From Streptomyces mexicanus (GTDB lineage Bacteria; Actinomycetota; Actinomycetes; Streptomycetales; Streptomycetaceae), in the NCBI RefSeq assembly GCF_902506575.1, contig NZ_LR732544.1, positions 1,386,330-1,450,329 on the forward strand: a DNA stretch of 64,000 nucleotides, read 5' to 3'. Every line of letters starts with the position of its first letter. Position 1 is the first letter of the stretch. The notes under the pieces are model-generated. The model saw nothing but the letters and a program-made list of their open reading frames with translations. It did no database searches and was not told where the DNA came from. The position numbers and the translations under genes are program-made. Shown here piece by piece: positions 19,054 to 27,558 of the stretch.

Positions 19054-21812
19054 GCGCGGGTCTCCTTCTCGGCAGGCTTGACGGTGAGGGGCTGTGACTC
19101 GTCAGGTGCCGGTGCTCCGACCAGTCCCACGACTTCCGCCTCCGGCCCCACCGGAGCGTCGTCGACTTCCTCACCGAGGTAAGCCGCGACGACCGCCGGG
19201 TGGGAGCGGACCTGCTCGGGCGAACCGTGCGCGATGACGGATCCGAAGTTGAGCGCCGTGATCACGTCACTCACGCTCATCACCAGGTCGACGTCGTGCT
19301 CGATGATGAGGATGGCGATGCCGTACTCGTCCGCCATCCGCCGGACGAGGTCCTTGAGCTCGCTCGTCTCCACCTCGTCGAGGCCGGCGGCCGGTTCGTC
19401 CAGCAGGATGATGTCGGAGTTCGTCGCCATCGCCCGCGCGATGGCCACCAGCCGGCGCTTGGCGTAGTTGAGATCGGAGATCTTACGGCCGAGGTCGTCT
19501 TCGAGGCCGAGCAGTTCCACTGCGTCTCGTGCGGCGTCGCTCAGCGTCGGCGGATAGGGCCAGAAGAGGTCGCGGAACAGGTTGGCCTTGCGGTGGATCT
19601 CCGATGCGGCCTGCAGGTTGTCGAAGACGTTCAGGTCCTCGAAGAGCTCCAGACTCTGGAAGGAGCGGCCGAGGCCGAGCCGTGCCCGGCGCCAGGTGGA
19701 CTTGTCGTCGATCGGCGTGTCGTTGAGCGCCACGGAGCCGGACTGCGGCCTGACATAGCCACTGATGACGTCGAGCAGCGTGGTCTTGCCCGCACCGTTG
19801 GGTCCTATGAGGCCGTGGACCTGGCCCGGCTCGACCGTCAGGCTGACGTCCTTGAGCACATGCACGTTGCCGAACGACATGTTGATGCCGGTGACCGAGA
19901 GGCTCTTGCCGGCACGGGCCCGCCGCGCGCTGCTCTCCCGGGGTGGGAGCGTGATCGGCTTCAGTGACGTGCGCTTCTTCTGCCGTTCCTGGGACTGCGC
20001 GACCATGACGGACGCGACACCGTTCGGATTGAGGATCATCGTCAGGATGAGCAGCACACCACCGATCAGCGGCAGGTACTGGAAGTCCGCGCTGTAGACG
20101 GCGGCGGCGATCTCGGTCCCGAGCCCGCCGGGTGTGAAGCTCATCCCCAGCAGCGGGCCGGTCACGTACCCGACACCGCCGATGACCGTCCACACGAGCT
20201 GGTTGACCGACGAGAAGACGTCGAAATTGGTGTAGGTGACCGCCGAAGTGCGGTAGGCGATCAGCACACCTCCGACGGCCGCTATGAACGCCCCGAGCGA
20301 GAACGCGATCGCCTTCGCCATGCCGACCGGGATGCCGATGGACGTGGCGGCGCGCTCGTTGCCACGCGTGGCGATCAGGCGACGGCCGGTCTGACCGCGG
20401 CGGAGGTTCGCCAGAAACAGGGCGAGCAAGGCGAAGACGATGATCGCGAAGATCAGGTAGCGCCTCGGGTCGAGCAGGGCCGAAAGGTCGAGCCCGAAGA
20501 TCGACGGAGTGGGGATCATCACGACTTGCGAACGGCTGAAGACCGCGGCGAAGAGCAGCAGGTTGAAGGCGAGCGTGACGATCGCCAGGCTCACACCCCG
20601 CATCCGCATGGCGGGAAGAGCCAGGAGGAAGCCGATCGGGACGGCTCCGACCGCCGCGATCAGCAGGATGATGAGGAACGGGATGCCCGGGTTGCGGGAC
20701 GCGATCTCCGAAGCGATCACCGCCCCTACGCCTGCCATCGCGAACTGCGCCATCGAGAGCTGGCCGGCATACCCCGTCACCAGCACGACGGAGAGCATCA
20801 CGATCGCGACGAGCAACGACACCAGCAGCGCCTGGTTCCACTCGACCGGCAGCACGAACCACACCAACGCGATGGCGACCACCAGTGTCGGCACCACCAA
20901 CTGCCAGCGCACCCGGCCGGAACCGAGGCTCGGGAGGCGCGCGCCGATGTAGCCCCGCGACGCGATCCCCTGACCGTGCAGCACCATCAGGAGGACGACG
21001 ATGACGAACGTCGACATCGCACCCGCACCGCGCACGTCGACGTGGGCGCTGACGACCGACTGCAGGAGGACGATCCCCATGCCCCCGAGTACCGTCAGCG
21101 GGAACGACACCAGGCTGCCGGCCAGAGCGGCACCGAGAGCCGGCACGATCAGGTTGCTCATCGTGACCAGGTCGAGGCCGCTCACGGGAGCGAGCAACGC
21201 CCCCGCGAGACCCGCGAGCGAGCCGCCGAGGAACCAGTTGCCGATGGCCAGGCGTTCGGCGTTGTGACCGAGCGCGGCGGCGGCGGTCGGATTTTCGGCC
21301 ACCGCCGCCGTGGCGGTGCCGAAGTTCGTGAACCGGTAGACGGCCCACAGCCCGAGCGCCACGACCACCGCGATCGCGATCAGCAGCAGCCGGTCGACGC
21401 CGATGGCCTTGTCACCCCACAAAGACACCCGGTCGGTCGGCAGAAGCGAGGGCGCGTTGCGACCGTCCGCGCCGTACACCACCTGCAGCACCGACTGCAC
21501 CACCACCAGCACGCCGAGCGAGCCGATCAGGCGGGCGAGCGGCGACGCGTCGCGCAGCGGGCGCATGACGAGGATTTGGGCCAGGACGCCGACCAGACCG
21601 GACACCAGGATGGCGGCCACCAGGGCGAGGATCTTCGGTACCCCGGCTCGTGTGGCCAGGTCCCAGTAGACGAAACCTCCGAGCGAGGCCATTGAGGCGT
21701 GCCCGAGGTTGAGGACACCGGTGCCCCGATAGACGAGCACGATGCCCAGCGCCAGGAGTCCCAGCATGGCACCCGGCCCCAAGGAAAGGATGCCGATGAA
21801 TATCGTCTCCAT
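19050..21812 (-). CDS. Fused ABC importer protein: LivH permease - LivM permease - LivG ATPase
   Basis: A single 920-residue polypeptide contains three importer subunits normally made separately. Residues about 1-290 are a LivH-type permease (GILSLGPGAMLGLLALGIVL, then LNLGHASM). About 310-620 are a LivM-type permease (TGYAGQLSMAQFAMAGVGA). About 655-890 are a LivG-type ATPase with Walker A GPNGAGKTT near residue 667, Walker B IILLDEPAAGLD, and LNYAKRRLVAIARAM in place of a canonical LSGGQ. No frameshift or internal start is evident, so the fusion looks real. The ATG at 21812 is preceded by GAAGGGG; the frame runs open to 21890. Substrate-binding proteins likely to serve it are at 48.3 and 51.0 kb. 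One copy of the recurrent 15-bp element lies 83 bases upstream. Confidence 0.87.
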   Translation of the reverse strand: METIFIGILSLGPGAMLGLLALGIVLVYRGTGVLNLGHASMASLGGFVYWDLATRAGVPKILALVAAILVSGLVGVLAQILVMRPLRDASPLARLIGSLGVLVVVQSVLQVVYGADGRNAPSLLPTDRVSLWGDKAIGVDRLLLIAIAVVVALGLWAVYRFTNFGTATAAVAENPTAAAALGHNAERLAIGNWFLGGSLAGLAGALLAPVSGLDLVTMSNLIVPALGAALAGSLVSFPLTVLGGMGIVLLQSVVSAHVDVRGAGAMSTFVIVVLLMVLHGQGIASRGYIGARLPSLGSGRVRWQLVVPTLVVAIALVWFVLPVEWNQALLVSLLVAIVMLSVVLVTGYAGQLSMAQFAMAGVGAVIASEIASRNPGIPFLIILLIAAVGAVPIGFLLALPAMRMRGVSLAIVTLAFNLLLFAAVFSRSQVVMIPTPSIFGLDLSALLDPRRYLIFAIIVFALLALFLANLRRGQTGRRLIATRGNERAATSIGIPVGMAKAIAFSLGAFIAAVGGVLIAYRTSAVTYTNFDVFSSVNQLVWTVIGGVGYVTGPLLGMSFTPGGLGTEIAAAVYSADFQYLPLIGGVLLILTMILNPNGVASVMVAQSQERQKKRTSLKPITLPPRESSARRARAGKSLSVTGINMSFGNVHVLKDVSLTVEPGQVHGLIGPNGAGKTTLLDVISGYVRPQSGSVALNDTPIDDKSTWRRARLGLGRSFQSLELFEDLNVFDNLQAASEIHRKANLFRDLFWPYPPTLSDAARDAVELLGLEDDLGRKISDLNYAKRRLVAIARAMATNSDIILLDEPAAGLDEVETSELKDLVRRMADEYGIAILIIEHDVDLVMSVSDVITALNFGSVIAHGSPEQVRSHPAVVAAYLGEEVDDAPVGPEAEVVGLVGAPAPDESQPLTVKPAEKETRA

Positions 21813-21894
21813 GAGTCGACCCCTTCTCGGGAGTGAGACGTTCCGACGGCCTCGAGGCCGGAGTGACCCAGGGCACGCAGTAACCGGCAAATTA

Positions 21895-21909
21895 ATTAGA
21901 TGATTCGAC
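21895..21909 (+). promoter_or_regulatory. Recurrent 15-bp element, copy 1 (importer)
   Basis: ATTAGATGATTCGAC, 83 bases upstream of the LivHMG fusion gene. It matches the shared pattern GTTANATNATTNNNC except for the first base. The whole site sits in a short AT-rich island. Confidence 0.55.
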
Positions 21910-22348
21910 TGGTGTCAACACATGTGCAAGGTCCGCCATGGTTTGGTTTCCGGCCGCATGAGCCCACGGACCGGGCAACCCCTTCCATGGCGACATGCCC
22001 GGAGCCGGCGACGCCCGTCGTCTCGACGCCGTTGTCACTCGAACCTGAGTCGTGCTCCGGTGATCGACGATTGTGGCGCCGGCGGCTGCCGGCGCACGCG
22101 CAGCTCACGCTCACTGCGTCGACCGCATCCGCGTGGCCGCCGCGCACCGGGGGCCGGCCCCGTCCTGGCACTCGTCTTTCTGGTTGTCCCGCGTGAGACC
22201 AACGCGGCGGGGCCTGCCGCGCGTGAAGTGGCGCAGCCGCCGCACGTCGTCGAAGACTGCGGCACGGCGGCCCCATCCGCGCGCCGCCGCACAGCCCGGG
22301 GCCACGGCCTGTGGCCACCCGCGCGACGGCCTCACGGTCGCACGGTGC

Positions 22349-22380
22349 GGCCCGGCGGGACAGCCACATCCCACCGGGCC
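22349..22380 (-). terminator. Hairpin terminator behind the SDR at 22.4-23.2 kb
   Basis: Twelve-base arms (22349-22360 and 22369-22380) with an eight-base loop. The single imperfect pair is a G-U wobble in the minus-strand transcript. It begins 12 bases after the stop of the SDR gene. No T-run follows, as is common in streptomycetes. Confidence 0.5.
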
Positions 22381-22391
22381 GAGCCGGCCCG

Positions 22392-23177
22392 TCAAACCAG
22401 CACTGTGCCGCCGTTCACGCGAAGGATCTGACCTGTCAGCGCCGCACCGGCATCCGAGGCGAGGTACAGCGCGGCGTGCGCGATCTCCTGCGCATCGACG
22501 ATCCTGTTCAACGGTGACGTCGAAGCGCGGTCGTTGACGCGGTCGGTGAATCGGGCCTCGTCCAGCGCCCCGTCCTCGCGGACATAGTCCTGCTGCGTGA
22601 TCCCGCTGACCACCCAGCCGGGCGCGATTCCGGCGACGCGGATGCCGAGCCCACCGAGCTCGACCGCGAAAGCGCGCGTCAGCTGCTGCACACCGCCCTT
22701 CGACGCCGCGTATGACGCCCGCTCGGTGCTCGGCCGGTCGATGATGGCCGAGGCCATGTTGATGATGACCCCACCCCTCTTCATCGCCCGCGCCGCGGCC
22801 TGACATCCGTAGAAGACGCCGTGGAGGTTCACCGCCAGCACCTTCTGGAACTCCTCAGGCGTGATGTCGAGGACCGGCCGGCGGATCAGGATCCCGGCGT
22901 TGTTGCACATGATGTCGAGTGCGCCGAACTCCTCGACGGCCCGTGCCACCAGGGCCGTCACCTGGTCGGCATCACTCACGTCCACCCCGTGCGAGAGCGC
23001 GGTGCCGCCGCCGTCGGCGACCTCCTTCGCGACGCGCTGCGCCCCCTCGGCGTCCAGGTCGGCGCAAACAACCTTGGCGCCCGCCGCCGCGTACGTCGTC
23101 GCGATCGCCTTACCGATGCCGCTGGCGGCCCCGGTGACGACCGCGACCTTCCCTTCGAGCTGGAAGACGCCCGCCAT
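22392..23177 (-). CDS. SDR family dehydrogenase in the P450 operon
   Basis: A 261-residue NAD(P)-dependent SDR: GxxxGxG in TGAASGIGKAIA, NNAGIL, catalytic serine in NMASAI, and SYAASKGGV with Tyr and Lys. It is the last gene of the minus-strand operon oxocamphor-hydrolase-like / P450 / ferredoxin / SDR; its ATG shares one base with the ferredoxin stop. By analogy with the Rhodococcus camphor route (P450 hydroxylation, dehydrogenation to a beta-diketone, then hydrolytic ring opening), this enzyme is the natural candidate to oxidise the P450 product to the diketone. The role is inferred from context. Confidence 0.82.
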   Translation of the reverse strand: MAGVFQLEGKVAVVTGAASGIGKAIATTYAAAGAKVVCADLDAEGAQRVAKEVADGGGTALSHGVDVSDADQVTALVARAVEEFGALDIMCNNAGILIRRPVLDITPEEFQKVLAVNLHGVFYGCQAAARAMKRGGVIINMASAIIDRPSTERASYAASKGGVQQLTRAFAVELGGLGIRVAGIAPGWVVSGITQQDYVREDGALDEARFTDRVNDRASTSPLNRIVDAQEIAHAALYLASDAGAALTGQILRVNGGTVLV

Positions 23178-23368
23178 CAGCGGACAACCGTGATGACGCG
23201 CTCCGGGCACGAGGCGGCGGCGACCTCGGCGTCGTCCTCGAGCGCGGGCGGCACGTCGAACCCGTCGGTGTCGATGTAGCCGTCCTCGTCCAGCACGAAA
23301 AGCTCCGGGACGATGGCGTTGCAGCGGGCGTGACCCTCACACCTGGGCCGGTCGATCTCGATCTTCAT
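23177..23368 (-). CDS. Ferredoxin, [3Fe-4S] type, P450 electron donor
   Basis: A 63-residue acidic ferredoxin with three cluster cysteines: C10 and C16 in CEGHARC, and C54 in SCPE. The residue that would be the second ligand of a 4Fe cluster is absent, as in the 3Fe-4S ferredoxins that feed actinobacterial P450s. It lies 18 bases downstream of the P450 gene and overlaps the SDR start by one base. No ferredoxin reductase is encoded nearby, so a reductase from elsewhere is needed. This could also serve the second P450 at 51.9 kb, which has no ferredoxin neighbour. Confidence 0.88.
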   Translation of the reverse strand: MKIEIDRPRCEGHARCNAIVPELFVLDEDGYIDTDGFDVPPALEDDAEVAAASCPERVITVVR

Positions 23369-23386
23369 GAGTCAATCCTCTTCTGG

Positions 23387-24595
23387 TCAGCCGAGCTTGA
23401 GGGGGAGGTGCTTGATCGCCATGTTGGTCCCGCCCCACATGTCGATGACGGCTCCGTCGGCGACGGTGTACTCGGGAATCTTCTTGTGCCAGAGCTCGAG
23501 CGCGATGCCGAGCTCGAGCCGTGCGAGGTGCGACCCGAGGCAGCGGTGCGGTCCCATGCCGAACGCGGAGTGGCGCGGAGCGGCACGATCGAAGTCGACG
23601 ACGTCGTGCCTGTCGTTCTCCGACGGGGACCGGGAAACGAGCGAGTTGCACAGCAGGATGCGGTCTCCGGCCCTCATGTCGACGCCGGCGAAGTGGACGT
23701 CCTGGGTCACCCGGCGCGCGATGTTGGTGAAGGAGAAGTAGCGCAGCAGTTCCTCCACGGCCTTCGGAGCGCTCTCCGGATCCGCCGCGAGCTTGGCGCG
23801 GTGCTCCGGGCTGCGGGCCAGGAAGTTGAACGCGAAGGTCGTACCGGCGGTCACCGTCTCCAGACCGGCCAGGAAGAACAGGAAGGTGATTCCGACGACC
23901 GTGTCGGGGTCGAGTGGCACGCCGTCGACCTCGGTGGCGAGCATTTCACTGATCCAGTCGTCCTGCGGGTTCGCCGCCCGTTCGGCGACCAGCTTGCGCA
24001 GAAAGTCGCCGACCTCGTGGTTGGCGCGCTGTTTGTCCTCACCGAGCGCGTGCAGGAGCGTGTTGTTCCACTCGACGAAAAGGTCGGCGTTCTCCAACGG
24101 GAGTCCGAGCCGGGCCATGAAGATGCGCGTGGGCAGCGGCACGGCGAAGTCGTCGACCAGGTCGATGGAGTCCTTGCCGCTGGCCTCGTCCACGAGTTCT
24201 GCGGCGAGCTTGCGGATGCCGTCCTCGAGCTCCTTGACCCGTCGCGGGGAGAACATGCCCGAGACCGCTCGCCGGTACTTCGTGTGGTCCGGCGGGTCGA
24301 GCTCTTCGGGGATCATCGGCGGCGCCCCCTCCCGCACCGGCAGGCCACCGGGATAGTTCGAGAACACATCCGGCCGCTGATACGCCTCACGTATGTCTTC
24401 TGCACGCGTCGGCACCCAGAACCCGCCCCAGGCCGTACTGAAGATCACGCGCTGGTCACGGAACCGCTCGAGGTACTCGAACGGCTCCGCCAGGAACTCG
24501 GGGTCGGTGTGGTGGTCGAAGTCCCGGAGCAGCTCCACCGGGACGTGATCCGGGCGCACGGGTTCCGGGAGAGCAGCCGCTCCTGCGTAGCTCAT
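23387..24595 (-). CDS. Cytochrome P450, camphor-hydroxylase-like
   Basis: A 402-residue soluble bacterial P450. Heme-binding loop FGMGPHRCLG with the Cys ligand at residue 352, I-helix LAGLETVT (acid-Thr pair present), and ExxR in the EELLRY region. The N-terminal segment GGFWVPTRAEDIREAY followed by MIPEELDPPDH resembles, from memory, P450cam and its relatives more than steroid or fatty-acid P450s. AGGAGGAG lies seven bases before the ATG at 24595. It sits between a ferredoxin and a 6-oxocamphor-hydrolase-like gene, the arrangement expected for hydroxylation of a bicyclic ketone. Substrate is inferred. Confidence 0.88.
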   Translation of the reverse strand: MSYAGAAALPEPVRPDHVPVELLRDFDHHTDPEFLAEPFEYLERFRDQRVIFSTAWGGFWVPTRAEDIREAYQRPDVFSNYPGGLPVREGAPPMIPEELDPPDHTKYRRAVSGMFSPRRVKELEDGIRKLAAELVDEASGKDSIDLVDDFAVPLPTRIFMARLGLPLENADLFVEWNNTLLHALGEDKQRANHEVGDFLRKLVAERAANPQDDWISEMLATEVDGVPLDPDTVVGITFLFFLAGLETVTAGTTFAFNFLARSPEHRAKLAADPESAPKAVEELLRYFSFTNIARRVTQDVHFAGVDMRAGDRILLCNSLVSRSPSENDRHDVVDFDRAAPRHSAFGMGPHRCLGSHLARLELGIALELWHKKIPEYTVADGAVIDMWGGTNMAIKHLPLKLG

Positions 24596-24606
24596 GTCTT
24601 CTCCTC

Positions 24607-25392
24607 CTAAAGTGCGGTGCTCTTCCCCGCCAGCCGGCGGAGACGCACGTTGTCCAGTCCGGCAAGGGCCTCCAGGGCGAGACCGAAGGGGAGCTGCTCG
24701 TCGATCAACCGCTTGTACCGCTGGGTGAGGACGACGCGGGAGTACCGGGCCGCCAGCGGGTTGAGGGCCGCCAGCGCACGCGCGTGCTCGTAGGCCCGGT
24801 CCATCAGCTTCTCCGGTGCCAGCACCTCCGCCACCACGCCCAACTGCTTGGCCTCGGCTGCCGAGAGGGTCTGCCCGGTGAGCAGGAAGTACCGGCCCCG
24901 GTTCATCCCCAGCAACTCCTGCCAGACGATGTGGACACCGTCGCCCGGCACCGAGCCGCTCGGCACATGTGCCTTGTCCTGGAACGTGGCCGTTTCCGAG
25001 GCGAGCACGATGTCGGACATGACGGCGAGCTCCGCATGCACGGTCGCCGGCCCGTTCACCGCCGCGATGACGGGGACCTCGATGTCGAGGAGCCGGCGCA
25101 GCAAGTGCTTGCCCTCGTAGATGATCTGATCCCACATCTGAGGATCGACCGTCGGCCGGTCCCAGGCATAGTCGTCGATGAAGGAGTCGCCCGTGCCGGT
25201 CAGGATGACGACGCGGTTCTCCCTGTCCTCGGCGATGTCGAGGAACGCACGGCTCCAGTCGGTGTGGTGTTGCGGGCTGTAGGCGACCGGCCCATCACCG
25301 TCTTTCGCCCTGAACCTGAGGAGGAGGATACCGTCCGCGTCACGCGACATCGCGAACGTGGGGTAACTGTCGAAATAGTCAGGTTTGCCCAT
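24607..25392 (-). CDS. Crotonase-fold beta-diketone hydrolase, 6-oxocamphor hydrolase-like
   Basis: A 261-residue crotonase-family protein resembling 6-oxocamphor hydrolase (OCH, CamK) of Rhodococcus, which opens a bicyclic beta-diketone by retro-Claisen C-C cleavage. Shared segments include RENRVVILTGTG, IEVPVIAAVNGP, VMSDIVLA and NRGRYFLLTGQ. Residues corresponding to the OCH catalytic set are present: H119, H142, D151 and E241 (OCH H122, H145, D154, E244, a constant offset). The pocket residues W40 and F82 of OCH appear as Tyr and probably Pro, so the substrate may differ. Comparison is from memory. The ATG at 25392 has GAGAGGG upstream. It is the first gene of the P450-ferredoxin-SDR operon, and a copy of the 15-bp element lies 23 bases before the start. 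Confidence 0.78.
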   Translation of the reverse strand: MGKPDYFDSYPTFAMSRDADGILLLRFRAKDGDGPVAYSPQHHTDWSRAFLDIAEDRENRVVILTGTGDSFIDDYAWDRPTVDPQMWDQIIYEGKHLLRRLLDIEVPVIAAVNGPATVHAELAVMSDIVLASETATFQDKAHVPSGSVPGDGVHIVWQELLGMNRGRYFLLTGQTLSAAEAKQLGVVAEVLAPEKLMDRAYEHARALAALNPLAARYSRVVLTQRYKRLIDEQLPFGLALEALAGLDNVRLRRLAGKSTAL

Positions 25393-25414
25393 GTTCGGCC
25401 CTCTCGACCAATTA

Positions 25415-25429
25415 GTTAGATCAATAAGA
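25415..25429 (+). promoter_or_regulatory. Recurrent 15-bp element, copy 2 (P450 operon)
   Basis: GTTAGATCAATAAGA, 23 bases upstream of the oxocamphor-hydrolase-like start, in an AT-rich stretch (25410-25433). The position would overlap the core promoter. Confidence 0.55.
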
Positions 25430-25513
25430 TAAGTGGGCGTGGCGCGGGCCACAAGGCCTGACGCGCTTCCGTCGGACGGCGTTCCGCAGACGCAAGCCCA
25501 CGGGGCCACGGGT

Positions 25514-26434
25514 TCACCCGACGAGAGGGAAGACCTCTTCGGCGACCCAGCGCAGCCGATCGAGGTACTCCTCGATGCTGTCGGTCTTGGTGAGCGGCGC
25601 CGACACCTCCGTCACTCCGAGCTCACCGAGCCAGTGGATCCGCTCCGCGATGCAGTCGGCGTTCCACCCGCTCAGGTTGTGCTCCGATGTCTTGGCGACG
25701 TGGTTGAGGCCGAGCTCGAGGTTGAGCAGGTTGTAGTAGATCTCGATCGGCCGACCCTGGTAGTGGCGGCTGGAGGTGATCCGGTCGATCTGCTCGGGGA
25801 ACCGCTCCAACGGCGTCTGGTACGGCGACCACCCGCTCCCCCACCGGGCGACCCGCTCCATCACAGCCGGAGCGTCGCCGGCGAACCACAGCGGCGGGTA
25901 CGGCTTCTGCGTCGGCTTCGGATCCGAGCCCACTCCTTCGAAGGAGACGAACTCACCGTGGTAGCTCGCGCTCGTGTTCGTCCAGATTTCGATCATCGCC
26001 TCGACGTACTCGTCGACGATCCGGCCCCGCTTGCGAAAGTCGACCCCGAGGATGTCGAACTCCTCCTTCAGCCAGCCCACGCCGATGTTGATGTCGGCGC
26101 GGCCACCGCTCACCCAGTCGAGGACGGCCCACATCTTCGCCTGGACGATCGGGTTCTGCAGGGCGAGAAGCGTGATGTTCGACCCGACCCGCATCCTGGG
26201 CGTGCACGCTGCGAGGTATCCGAGGATGGTGGTCGCCTGCATGTAATGAGTGCCGGAGTCGGCGACGTGGTTGTGGGGAATCGCCAGGTGCTCGCCCACC
26301 GTGACCTTGTGGTAGCCGAGCTCGTCCGCGGTGGCGAGGATGCGTTGGAACTCGGGTCCGCCGAGCTTTCGCATCCAGGGGTAGGTGATCGCGGCGACCT
26401 GTTGGTTGTTCGGGAGCGAAAGGTTGAACTTCAT
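25514..26434 (-). CDS. LLM class (luciferase-like) F420- or flavin-dependent oxidoreductase
   Basis: A 306-residue TIM-barrel of the bacterial luciferase-like superfamily. Visible landmarks: MKFNLSLPNN start, VGEHLAIPHN, a SGGRADINIGVGW segment and PYPPLWFAGD followed by ARWGSGW, typical of the F420-dependent TIGR03619-like group. A two-component flavin monooxygenase role, including type II Baeyer-Villiger chemistry on camphor-like ketones, is possible, but no flavin reductase lies nearby. The ATG at 26434 follows GGAGGAACAAGG. Coenzyme and substrate are unresolved. Confidence 0.75.
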   Translation of the reverse strand: MKFNLSLPNNQQVAAITYPWMRKLGGPEFQRILATADELGYHKVTVGEHLAIPHNHVADSGTHYMQATTILGYLAACTPRMRVGSNITLLALQNPIVQAKMWAVLDWVSGGRADINIGVGWLKEEFDILGVDFRKRGRIVDEYVEAMIEIWTNTSASYHGEFVSFEGVGSDPKPTQKPYPPLWFAGDAPAVMERVARWGSGWSPYQTPLERFPEQIDRITSSRHYQGRPIEIYYNLLNLELGLNHVAKTSEHNLSGWNADCIAERIHWLGELGVTEVSAPLTKTDSIEEYLDRLRWVAEEVFPLVG

Positions 26435-26763
26435 CCTTGTTCCTCCACGTGGATCACGTCGCAAGTGGTGTTCGCGGCATCTTGGCGAAGGCGGCGAACA
26501 CCCGCGGTACACGCCGGGACTCGTCGGGCGCCAGGAATCCGTGAGAAGGACGCCCGCACCTGCCCGGGTGCGCGATCACGTCTGCGCCGGCGGCCACACC
26601 GCCAGGGGCGGCGCCACAGACACCGAGGTGGAGCACCGGCCCGACGGCCCGGCGGGGTCTCCGGCCACGTCCATCGCGGCCGGCCGACGCCACATGGTGG
26701 GAAGTTCGCGAGCAACTCACGGAACCGCCTGGCCAGACCGGCCCTTCAGGTCGGCCCCGTCCG
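26435..26763. other. Intergenic region, no feature seen
   Basis: About 330 GC-rich bases between the LLM oxidoreductase start and the stop of the next crotonase, all on the minus strand. It should hold the LLM gene promoter, but I see no clear promoter, operator copy or gene. Confidence 0.4.
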
Positions 26764-27558
26764 TCAGCGGAAACGTGGAGTCGGCTTCACCGCGACGGCC
26801 CGCGCGGCCGAACGGATGCCCTCCGGGCTCCCGATCTGGGTGTAGGCGAGTCCTTGCGCCATGGCGACCGAACGCCCGTGGTCCAGCGACTCCCAGACCG
26901 CACGCACCGTACCCTGCACCGCCTCAGGCGGGTTCTTCGCGATCGCCGCGGCGATCTCGCGGGCGCGCTCCCAGAGCTTCGTCGGTGCCACGGTCTCCGA
27001 CACAAGCCCGATCCGCAGCGCGGTGTCGGCGGTGACTCGTTCCTCGAGTCCCATCAGCGCGATGCGCAGGGCCTCGCCGAGCGGAATGCGCCGTGAGAGT
27101 CCGATGGGCTCGAGCGAAGCCACCATCCCGTACGAGACGTGCGGATCGAAGAAGGTGGCGTCTTCGGCACAGATCACCACATCGCTCTCGTTGATCCAGT
27201 AGAAGGCGCCACCCGCGGCCATGCCGTTCACCGCGGCGACGACAGGCTTCCAGCATTTGTTGGCCTTCGGCCCGAGCCGGTCGCCGGGGTCGACCTGCGA
27301 CCACTTGTTGGCCGGCTTCACGATCCCCTGCTTCACGTCGACGCCGGTGCAAAAGGCTCGGTCACCTTGAGCCCGAAGGACGACGGCACGGACGTCGTCG
27401 TCGAGCCTCACCTCCTGCCAGAACCGGGCGAACTCGTCGCACATCTGCTGGTTGAACGAGTTCATCGCCTCCGGCCGGTTGAGCGTGATGGTGGCGACAT
27501 GGTCCTCGCCGTGCTCGACCAGCACCGTCTCATAGCCGTGGGTCGACAGCACGGTCAC
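26764..27558 (-). CDS. Enoyl-CoA hydratase/isomerase family protein
   Basis: A 264-residue crotonase. The CoA-binding/oxyanion segments are FCTGVDVKQG and NGMAAGGAFYW; TLNRPEAMNSF is the family N-terminal motif. In the usual catalytic-Glu region it reads FDPHVSYGMVASLEP, without the common PGGGG loop, so the reaction may not be simple hydration. The GTG start at 27558 overlaps the stop of the preceding crotonase (GTGA), making it the last of a three-gene operon: isochorismatase-like, crotonase, crotonase. It presumably acts on a CoA intermediate of the island; substrate unknown. Confidence 0.78.
   Translation of the reverse strand: MTVLSTHGYETVLVEHGEDHVATITLNRPEAMNSFNQQMCDEFARFWQEVRLDDDVRAVVLRAQGDRAFCTGVDVKQGIVKPANKWSQVDPGDRLGPKANKCWKPVVAAVNGMAAGGAFYWINESDVVICAEDATFFDPHVSYGMVASLEPIGLSRRIPLGEALRIALMGLEERVTADTALRIGLVSETVAPTKLWERAREIAAAIAKNPPEAVQGTVRAVWESLDHGRSVAMAQGLAYTQIGSPEGIRSAARAVAVKPTPRFR

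Larger units (their letters stand above)
21813..22391. promoter_or_regulatory. Intergenic region upstream of the ABC importer
   Basis: About 580 bases with no supportable gene. The left end is the importer promoter region with the 15-bp element at 21895-21909. The right end holds the hairpin at 22349-22380 behind the next gene. The middle is GC-rich and shows no coherent protein. Confidence 0.5.

Noticed and set aside
25514-26434. Type II Baeyer-Villiger monooxygenase (diketocamphane monooxygenase-like)
   Set aside because: The visible motifs fit the F420-type LLM group better and no flavin reductase gene is nearby, so it is called only at superfamily level.
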